From positions 646,001-710,000 of the forward strand of contig OX359199.1 of the NCBI GenBank assembly GCA_947172415.1: a DNA stretch of 64,000 nt, given 5' to 3'. A model generated the notes under the pieces. That model searched no databases, was not told the DNA's origin, and saw nothing but the letters and a program-made list of their open reading frames with translations. This document shows, piece after piece, positions 43,615 through 54,900 of this stretch; positions within the stretch are counted from its first letter, which is position 1, and every line of letters begins with the position of its first letter. The position numbers were made by a program, and so were the translations under genes. Source of the DNA: Chondrosia reniformis. Taxonomy: Eukaryota; Porifera; Demospongiae; Chondrillida; Chondrillidae.

Positions 43615-43830
43615 TGGAAACCTCTCTCCGCAGCAGAATTAAGAATCAGGGAGGTTCCGTATTGGCATGATGCGGCTTTACAGTCTTCTGGTTTCGAGAA
43701 AATAGATCCAAAAGACCGTAAACCAGTCCCTTTGGATCAGCTACCAAATGAGTATGTAGAGTATATAGAAAAATGTCGTCCACTGTATGAAGATATGCGA
43801 GCTGTTAGGAAAAATTCTCAAATTAAATAA
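43615..43830 (+). pseudogene. 3' fragment B of a diverged sulfotransferase-like paralog
   Basis: Reading from TGG at 43615, 71 codons remain open to the TAA at 43828 (WKPLSAAELRIREVPYWHDA ... RPLYEDMRAV). It corresponds to the last third of the intact protein but differs at many residues, so it derives from a second paralog. It is joined to fragment A in another frame at the shared bases around GCTGGAAACC. Confidence 0.85.
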
Positions 43831-44233
43831 CAAACTTATATCTATACAGTTAATTGGTCCATTGGAAATTAAGTCTATATATCTTGCACAAATTGACTAT
43901 GCACACTGTCAACGTAACAAAGCAGCTAGAATTACCCTATACTGCATGACTGCTAAACTTGTATTAGGATATACACTTTTAATTAATTAATAGGAAAACA
44001 AGAACAAAATATAATTAATTTTGCTAAATATCACATCAGATTAGTTGCAACATGAACACTAGTATAAAGGTTTATTCAGTTTTACTGTGAAGTAAATCCA
44101 TACACGTTAATTATATAATCCAGACATCATTTTGTACTCATTAAATTAAGAGTTACATAATTGGTAACCATATAATTGACGTGTACATTATAATAAAGAA
44201 AAACAACTGCATGTATGTCTGTAATCAAGGAGA
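43831..44233. other. Intergenic stretch with centlein polyadenylation signal
   Basis: No gene is seen. AATAAA occurs on the minus strand at 44076-44071, about 160 bases past the centlein stop codon, and is the likeliest poly(A) signal. Confidence 0.5.
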
Positions 44234-47200
44234 TTACTTTTCTGGAGCTGAGAGTTGCTTAAAAAGATTTCCAAATAATTCCATCATTTGTTCTGATAAA
44301 GTGATCTATATATCATGTATACAAACATAGAAACGTAAGTTTGTGTATACTTGTAGACATTCTGTAACATATTACACTCTGTGTGACACTCACAGTATGT
44401 CCTTTCTCATGTCTCAAAGCTGACTCATACAAGACGCAGAGCCGGTCCATTATTATCTTTAAATCCTAAAATACAACAGTTTACACTTACGTTCATGTTT
44501 GTATCGCAAATATGTATTGCAAGATTTTTGCTGAACATAAACCTTTACCTTTTGTCTACTTACGTAGTCTGTTTCTTCTAAAAATTCACAAGCTTCTTCT
44601 TCAGTCAAATTGAGTGCACTGCAAGCCAGTTCTTTAGTCTTTGCACTTAACTTTTTAGCTCTTCCTTTAGTGGTTTGTCTTTGTGCAGCCCGATGGAGCT
44701 GTTTTAGAACAAACTGCAGTGATAAAAGCCCAGAAATAAAAGGCAAACAACGAGGATATGTGTGACTATGACAAGTGAATCATAACCAGGGGATAACATG
44801 CCTATACCAGTCAGGTCTTATATATATCCTGGCTGGGGGACTGAAGTCCTATTAATATGGCACTTGGCTGGTAGATATAATATCTTCTATTGACTATTCA
44901 TTTTTCATCATAACCTATGAACAGGCTATGAAAGTGCAATTAGCTCCCTCACTTCATAAACGTACATGTACTGTTCCCATTAGTACTTCAGACACTACAA
45001 TAGCTCAACAGTACTATTACATATATGGGAGAATATGTATCTCACTTCAGCAAACTTCTGATGTTCTGATATTACTTGGAGGAGGCTGTCCCTCTTTCGA
45101 TGTGACTCAATTACTTCTACTTCCTTGGACTGGAGCTTTGTTCTCAGCTGAAGCACTTCATCTTGAAGTAATGAGGATGCAAGCGAATGTTGCCTCATCT
45201 GTGACTCGCATTTAGTCATCTCCTTTAGCTGGTAGAGAGAAGAAGAAAATGGCGGATCAAGATGGCAGTAGAGAATGTTTGTGTGAAACAGATACATTAT
45301 ATTCAAGATACATGATACAATTACGAATATTTAAAGAGACAAGACAAATGGGAAAACCTAAATAGAGGAGTGTCACACAAATAAGGTAATATCATCATAG
45401 TTTTATCTTGCTTACGTGTAGTTTTTGCTCTTTTCTATACTTTTCCATTTGATCAGCTAGTTCCCTCTTGGAGTTACTCTCTTCATTCAGTTGTTGCCTC
45501 AAGTGAAGCACCTTAGAGAGCAAATTACTGTCAAGAGTAATTGTGTATTGCGTAATACTTTACATGTATACGTACATTGAACACACCATATAGAAAGTCT
45601 ATAGTTTAAGTACATGCTATGAGAGGGTAAATCACGTGGGCATGAAGATGAAGATATCATGGTGTATATATACAGAGGATGAGCATGTAATTGTTGTTTT
45701 ATAAGAGACAAACCAGCATCAGATACTATATAAACACACCAGGTAATATTTCACACATCATATGTATGTGTATATATCAACTTACTCTTTGTCTATTTTG
45801 GCTATTTGCTGAAGACAGGCTTTCCAACTCACTTACAAGTGTGGCCTGAATATGGTGAAAAATTGTAGCACAACTAATTAGTCATAACTGAAGATCCCAT
45901 TGCAGTATACATGTACTGTACATGTATAAAATACACATACGTATATGTCCGTATAGAAGCCGGGCTCAAATAGAGGCTGGGCCTATATGTACATATATGT
46001 AGTGGGTCCTAATTCAATGGTTACTGCCCACATATGTACATATGTACAGCCACTAGTATGTTATAGAGAGCTTCCAATTGTATGGTAAATACTTGTATGA
46101 GGACAATAAGGCTGTCTCTGCAGTAAGTAGGTAAGTAAGTCCCCCTAGTAGGTTCTGTTACAGCTACATACATACATTCGTAATCTACTACGCTATTGCA
46201 TACATTTAGACTACGTATATACAAATGTAGTACATTCAAACAAACTGGAATTGACGGAAGTGCAGAAACTGTACATATGTAGTACTAAAACATGCAGTTT
46301 AACACTTACAATCTTTCCTTGACATTCATCAAGTAGTGACTGCTGTTTTATATCCTTCTCTTTTAGACTGTCAATAAATGTCCTCTTTTGCCTCACATCT
46401 CTCTCCAGTCTTAATAGCCTCTCCTCCAACTGCTTACAATCCTCAGTCTTTCTCTTCAGCTCATCTTCAGTTGACAAGAGAGTCCTTGATTGACATTCAC
46501 ACCTTTCCACGTGGTTCTATACACATCACATGACACAACAACATCACATGGTACAGTATATTGTTCACATAAAATTAAAAGAGTTCCACAAGTCCTTTAA
46601 GATTGACAAACTAATCAAATATTACTAACACGAGACATTATGGCTTAACCAGAACAAATTATTTTGTTCTACTTATGTATATTCTTTGTCATATATACCT
46701 ATTACATTCTCATATAGATTCTTTTTGTGTGGCACTTTGCCAGTTAAAGTGATTTGTAAATTGCTTGATTGATTATTACTTAATTAACAGTATTGATACT
46801 GCCAAGTGACAAACTGGATGTAGATCTCGACTAACCTTAATCCTCTCCTCTAATCTCCTCTTTTCTGAGACTAGTCTGCCAATCTTTTCAGCCGCATCCG
46901 TAACTTCTTTACTCTTAAGAGCTTCAAGGACACTGTATTTTGTCTTCATCTCGTGCTGACCATCTCTACAGGATCTCAATTCATTATTTAAACTCTAAAG
47001 AATGGGAGACAGGAAGCAGATCAGGTTGAAACAGAAGCAGGTCGGGTTGAGACAGGAAGCGGGTCATATTGTATTGCCATGAAATATACATTGATGCACA
47101 CATTATCATAGGCTAAGTATGTCCTCATTACTTCAATTTCTGCATTCTTTTTGTTAATCTGTTTTTTCAGTTCTGTGATTGACTGTTTTGATTGAGTGTG

Positions 47201-48851
47201 AGACTTGCGTTCAGTGTCAAATGCATGGATCAATGATTGCTTGTCTGTCACTAGCCTGGAGACCTACGTAAGGGAGGAAGTGAAGTCACATGATTTGATC
47301 TTTGAAATGTGAAACTTTCAAACTACATATTCACCCATACATCTGTTATAAAGCTTTTATTTAGCTTCATTTGTGTAGTAATAAGTTAGTATGTACAGTG
47401 TATAAGTACTGTATATAATATAATATGTACATATATATGTACATACATATACGTAGTATACAAATACACAGGTGCAAAGGAAATTGTATATACATGTACG
47501 TATGTATAATACAAAAAATAGGTGACAGCCCTAGGGAAAGTATAGAATTTCAGAAGAAAGAAAGGAAATAATAAGCAGTTATATACCTGCTTCTCAAACA
47601 ATGCTACTTTTTCCTTTAAGTCCCTAACTTCCTTCTTCATGATTGATATCTTCATCAGATCCACATGAGAGGCGTGTCTCGGTGAGGAAGTGCAGCTGTG
47701 ATACCTGCCCAGTGGAGTCCTGAGGGGAAGTCCCTGTGTCACATGATCCTTTGGGCTGGGTGCTCCTTCTGAGAGTGACCTGGTGTGTCCTCCTGACTTT
47801 TCATCTCGTCTGACTGGCAGCATGGGAGCAGACGTGATGGCAGACGTACTTGAAATATCTACATGGAATGGGAAATACAGTGCCAGAGAGTGGCTGCCAC
47901 AGTAGCCTAATGGCTGCCTATATAGGTAAATAAGAATACCTGATACCTGACCGAACAAGAACTAGTAAATATGGAGTACAGTCTTTGAGAATTAGCAACA
48001 CATCTTTATATATAACATGCTCCATCGATGCTTTAAGATCGGCTTTAGATCTTAAAGTTCCCCATATAAATAACATGTACATAACCAGTGGAGAAAGGAC
48101 TGTATTCTCATCCAACTACATACGTATATACCCAGGTCATTCCTAAGGCTGAAAAATTGTGTTTTAATGAAATTACATCACGAGCTTCCTTAATCTCATG
48201 TTCCATGCTAGTCACAGGTCTAGAAATATTGGGTTTAAGATTGTTCGCAGACTTTACAGAACTGTAAGTACCTCATTACCACAGGTGCATAAATACACGT
48301 AACTAAGAGAGTTTCCTATATTCTAATAATAAGTCTTATATACCAAGCAACACTTGCCTACTGTATCCGTCTGTTCTGGTTGAAGCAGAAGACATTGAAC
48401 TCCTCTTGAGAACACTTCTGATAGTTTCTCCTTCTCCTTGACAGCTCTTCTCTCACTGCATTGAGTAGCAACACTATAGCTTAACACTCTAGATCCTCCA
48501 TGAGGGGGTGTGGCAGTAGGGATGGGTGAGTGGGTGTGGTCGGTTTGAACTGCTGTTGCAGTATATCTGACTATTCTGGTGCTTGTTGCAACATCCGAGG
48601 TTAACTTTGCACTCAGTTTCAGGCTCTTTCTCCTCTTTTCATGCAGCAAATCTCTCCTAACTGATTCCAAAGTAGATGCAAGATCTTCCTTTTGCTTATA
48701 AACATCTCTGTAGTGTGGAGGTAGAAATTGTTAGTTCAACAGAACTCTCTTCAATGTAGTTATATGGTGGCATGCATCATACAATTAGAATAGCTGACAG
48801 AAGTCATTCAAAGCTTAATACAGGCACGATGCATAGATCGCAGGTACGTAT

Positions 48852-48921
<70 letters not shown>

Positions 48922-51900
48922 ACATATACAGTAGATAGGGATTATTATTCTGTCATATGTTTGTATTAAATAAGAAAAGGAGAATAAAAAGACTTAATAT
49001 GCACCAGTTTCCAAAAGCTTTAAGATGACTGGAAAATGTCTGTACAGACTAATAGACTTAATTAACAAAGTTGACAGTAGCAAAGAACAAGTAATTGCCT
49101 TTAGGACCTTAGAAATTAGATACTGTATGTGCCAGAAAAGTGGACACTATGTTTCAGATGTTTCACCTCATATGGTCCTATGATAGGATTGGACATTAAG
49201 TCCACTGAAGAGGTGGTTGCAGTGTAGATGTGATTACTAACATAGGATTCACAGAAGATCAAGAAAAAGATAAAGAAAAGGACAAAGACTCCCAGGATCA
49301 CTGATGAAGGGTGGAATTCCCAGAAACAGCTGTCTGACCCAGTGGAGAAAAAGATGAAAGAAGGGAAAAGAAGGAAGAAAAGACTCCTGTATCTTCATCT
49401 AAAGCTCTCTTCAGGTTTAGTTCCCCTATAGGCTTTTTTACAGATAGGCATAGCATGTAGGAAAATGGTATATTAGATTTTCATAGGTTTCACTGTCCAC
49501 TCACTTTAGCTGTTTCTGCAGTTCTGTCTTGTCTCTCTGTAGTCGCAGCACCATTCTACTGGTTTGTGATGCGGAGGGAAGGGAGGGATGCTTGGTGGAG
49601 GAGCTTAGCTGAGAGGAAGAAGAGGGATTTGCTAATCTAACCGAGGACTTCTCCAAACTGGCTTTAAACTCTACATCTGCAATTGCTTCAAACTTCTCAA
49701 AGAGATCTGCATGGAAGGAATGGCGTCCAATATATATTGGTATCCATATTTGAATATACACAAGAACCTTAAGAAGCATTAATTACGTGGAAATTATTAG
49801 ACATGCTGGTTTGTTGTTAAATTTGGTAAACTATTAGGACTTTAAACACATGTCTTTGAACAATTTACTTCAAATAATCAATACTTCATCAGGTGAAGCC
49901 CGAGAAGGGTGAAACATATTGATTATTTGAAGTGAATTGTTCAAAGAATATAATTTACCAAATCTAACAAGCATTAATTAAATCGCTACTTAAGATATAT
50001 TACTGCCACTAGATAAACGTATTATACATAAACAGTAATATTCTTGGACGCAAGTTCTTGATAGCAGTCACTATATTTCCTATCATCATGATATATATAG
50101 ACATAGAAAACATATATACGTATAAATCCTAGGGAAGTTAACCTTATTATGTAGTGAAACTATTGTAAGTACGTACTAATACTTTGATGTGGGATCATAC
50201 GTATACAGACTTGTATGGTAGAAGGATGTCACTATACTTGCTGTTAAATGCAGACTTTTAATGAATACTATATAGCCTTTCCTGATTGATATAGACTATT
50301 AAGTTGATGATGTAATTTAACTGGTCATGCACGCAATAGTAGTGAAGCACACTATATGTAAATGTCGGGCTGTAAGTGCAGTCACAGTGTCACATGAAGT
50401 CATTATTATATATAATCAGTGCCTGCACTGGGATTCCTGAAAGAACGGCAGCCATTATATAATTAGAGCTGCTCATGACTGTCTCAGTATCTCAAGTAGT
50501 GGAGTAGCAGTTCACTGTATTATGGCTACTAAAATATTTCTGTGGTGTGTTCCCAGGTGTTTGTCCTCTGTCTTTTACAGGTCAATACACACTCTGAGGA
50601 ACTCAAAATGCTTTTTTGAACCCTTTGCGGAGCTCCGCTTGCACGGGAAGAAGGAAGAGAGGGAGAATGATATATATGCTGATCAATATGAGGCTGCATA
50701 TCCCACATACAGCACCCTAAAAGAGGCTTTCTTACAAGAATACCCAAGTGTCGACATTCTCTTTGTGAAAGACTTTCCTCGCCAGTTGCGAGAGTCCGAT
50801 GTGGACGATTTAGTGAATTCTGAAGAATTTGGACATTTTATTCACACATTTCTGATCAGGGACCCGGAGAGGGCGATTTATTCGTTCTACTCGGCTTTAG
50901 AAAGACGATTTCGAAAAGAGATCTCGAGCAACGGATTTAAGATAGAAGATGTCATTAATAACGACCGACCGCCGCCAGGTTACGCTGATCAGCACGACAT
51001 GTTTAGCATTCTGAGGGATAAATACGGAAAGCCCCCGATAGTCGTGGATGCAGCTGATTTACAGGCGCACCCTGACGAGACAATGAAGAGCTACTGCGAG
51101 GCGGTGGGGATCAACTACGAGCCCAGCATGACGACCTGGAAACCTCTCTCCGCAGCATCAGAGCTTGGAGCGAGGGAACGTCCCTACTGGTATGACGCGG
51201 CCTTGCAATCCTCTGGTTTCAAGAAGACGGACCCAAGGGACCAGAAACCAGTTCCTTTAGATCAGCTACCAAAGGATTTTGTAGATTATATAGACAAATG
51301 TCGTCCACTCTATGAAGAAATGCGAGCTGTAAAGATAAATCCTTTCTTCAATTGACAAACCATGCATATGCTGTAAATAAGCCATTAACACTATAAATAC
51401 ATACATGCATACGTATGTGGATTTATTTTCTCTAAACATGCAAGTACGTAGTTATCACAATGTAATTTTTTTCTTGCAATGCTTTCAGGTAATAAATTAA
51501 GGCACCTACAGTGTACTTGAAAAATTGACTGATTTGATTGACTCCATCAATCTATTGTCTACCTGGGGGTGAACAGCTCCCCTTTATACATAATATGCCC
51601 ACATTTTGAAGTATGGTTTGTCAAAAAATATGTTGTATCATATCTAAGGACGTACATTTTTAATATATGTACATAGCCTGCTTGCTTAGCTATAGGTAAT
51701 ATAAAGTACATGATATTAGATTATTTGTGCCTTATGTACAAACAAACACTGATGGTCCAAAAGTGTACAAAGAGCTGCACTACCCGGGCCCCAGGGGAGA
51801 GTCAGTCTTCAAAGAATGATGAAACCATATTGAATTACATAACTATCCTGCAGATTACAGAGTGTTGATAATATACATTAATACTGAATTCTTAACACTC

Positions 51901-54900
51901 ATAATTTGACATTCTTAGACGTCTTATTTTGGTATCCCTACACATTAAGGATTTCCTTTGACTGTGTTGTCAAATTTTTCTTTGAGAAAGTGAACATTGA
52001 ACCCAGACAGCTGTATGCACATAGGTACGTACCTATGTACATTCATACCTTGATGGCTACAGGTCTCCCTCAGTTGTAGTTCACTTAAGAGAGTCTTATT
52101 TCTTGCATTCTCTGTCTTCAACTGATCACATTCTTCAGCCAATTCAACACTATTGACAAAGAGTTATAAGAAATGTTGTAAAATTGAATACACACGAGCA
52201 CATGAAATGTTACATAAGTAAATACATACATATGTCGAGATCTGTACATCCATACTTTAAATAGGCACGTAAGTATGTCTACATATATTTGATTATTTTT
52301 TAATGAAGAAAATAATTTTTGAAACTTGCCACAATTTTGTCAAATAATTGAACCAGGGATCTTCTTCAACTGGACTAGCTATTGTATATACATATACACA
52401 CACGTACGTAGCTACTGTATGCACACTCCATATATGTAAGCATGTAGTACACACATATATGTATATACGAACTGTGTAACAGAGGTCCCTCACTTTATCT
52501 GTTCCAGGTCTTTGTACTTCTTCTTGTAAGTGTGCAGTTCATTCCAAACGGTTCCACTGTCCTCCTGTACCAGTGAGTGATACGTGGGACCTCCATTACT
52601 AGGAGTGAGTGGGTATTAATAGACTTTACATACTCAATCAAATACTGCAGTTACGTATGTATATGTACGTATAAAGCAGGCAGTTCAGGTGTATTAGAAA
52701 TAGCAGAAATGTAATGCATATACGTACTTTAAAATGAAAGTGACTACTAACTGTACAGTCATTATACTACATATAAGGCATATGAATGTGTACTAACTGT
52801 GCAGTCAATATACTACATATAATGCATATGAATGTGTACTAACTGTGCAGTCATCTCATATGTTTTCAGTTGCTCTAGTACTAGCTTGTGTTCCGCCTGC
52901 ACTGTCTTCATCCTCCCCAACCTTCTCTCATGGGACAATCTCACTTCCTCCAACTCGTTATCCTATAAATACGTATGTACGTAGGTATGCATACAGTATG
53001 CCGTCATATTGTAGTACATACGTAGGTGCAGTCTCACACTCCCAGACCATACCATAGAAATAATCACGGGGAGACATTTTGCCACACCATACATACATAT
53101 GTACTATATATATGGTCTGTATATATAGTATGCACATACATATGTACATTAATATTCTAATGTAAACTCATAAACACACACAGCCCTAGGATATAAAGTC
53201 TATATACATACATGTACGTATGCAGCTAGTGTAGTTTTGTACATACATACATACGTACGTATGCAGCTAGTGTAGTTTTGTACATACATACATACGTACG
53301 TATGCAGCTAGTGTAGTTTTGTACATACGTACATACGTACGTATGCAGCTAGTGTAGTTTTGTACATACGTACGTACGTATATCCCTCTCCTGATGTTTT
53401 AGCCCCACACAAAGGCTCACTTTAGCTTGTATAAGCTTTTTCAGTTCAAACAATTCCATTTCAGTCTTTTCTAGCATTTCCTTCAACTGTGGTACATTCT
53501 CTGCACCAGACATCTGTAAACTACATATATGGTAAGGTATTTTACCTGTAGACTACCAACCATTACAGTGCATGTAAGTATGTACATGTACTTATGTACG
53601 TATATGTATTTAGGATGATGAAAATATTTGAGTAATCAGCAACACTTCTTCAAAGAAAGGATAAAGATGTTTCGACCTGCAGGTCTCCATCAGTTTAGTC
53701 ATGCATTAATGTACGTATGTAACTATGGTAAAGTTATAAAATAGTGAATTTAAACAATAGCTAGGGAAAGGTTCCATGCAATAAAGATGAGTGAATCGCT
53801 ACTGATTTACTAGGTACCTCTCAAGTACGTGTTTAAGTATTAGTGAGAGCTTTAGAGTAAGGTTGGTGCTAAATAGATGAATGTCTTGTACACATACGTA
53901 AAGTACATACGTACCTCCCCATGCCATCTTGTAACTGCTTGACATATGCCTCAAATTCCTCAATCTTATCTCTGTATTGTCGATCCATCTGTTGCATAGC
54001 ACTACACTTTTCAGCTAATTCCTTTTCTAGAATGACAATCTTCTCACTTGTCTCACTTGAGCTAGCCACCCCAAGTCTATAAAACATGTACATTTAACAA
54101 GCTACACCTGTAGCTATACACGTATAATACATATGTACGTACATGTGCATTAGGAAGTAACTGGATCCTTGGTACATGTGCATATTGCATGCCAAGGATT
54201 CACAGAAGATCAAGATAAAGAAAAGACAAAGACTCCCAGGATCACTGATGAAGGGTGGAATTCCCAGAAATGGCTGTCTGACCCAGTGGAGAAGAAGATG
54301 ACAGAAGGGAAAAGAAGGAAGAAAAGACTCCTGTATCCTCATCCAAAGCTCTCTTCAGGTTTAGTTCCCCCATAGGCTCTTTTACAGAATAGGCATATAC
54401 GTAGCATGTAGGAAAATGGTATCTTAGATTTTTCATGTACATATATGTGGGGTATACATTGGTACATTAGCAGGTGTCATATGTAAATACATATAGTCTA
54501 CAATAGCCTGTACATATGTATGTACCTGAGTTTCTTAATTTCCTTGTTTTTTCTTTTCAGATTTTCCATAGTCCTTGCTAGCTGACTAGATTTAGATTGA
54601 AGATCATTGTTTAGATTTCTACACTTGACAGCATTCTGGGAGTTCTAAGAAAAGACATTATTACTGTTATATTTACTTAATTAGGAACATACGTAGCTCA
54701 TTAGTTCATTACAACTCATTACAGTTCATTACAACTCATTAGTTCATTACAGTTCATGTGTGTTATTAAATCCAGATCGCTTTGCATCATTAAAATTAGG
54801 CCATATTTCCACACTACTAGGTATAATATAATATGTATGTACGTATACGTATATAGTATTTGTACGTACCTGCTGGTCCATCACTGACAACTTTTGTTCC

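Noticed and set aside
47386..47586. Extension of the centlein exon-15 frame into TYFLYYTYVHVY...
   Set aside because: The donor at 47587/47586 ends the exon; the continuation is low-complexity intron.
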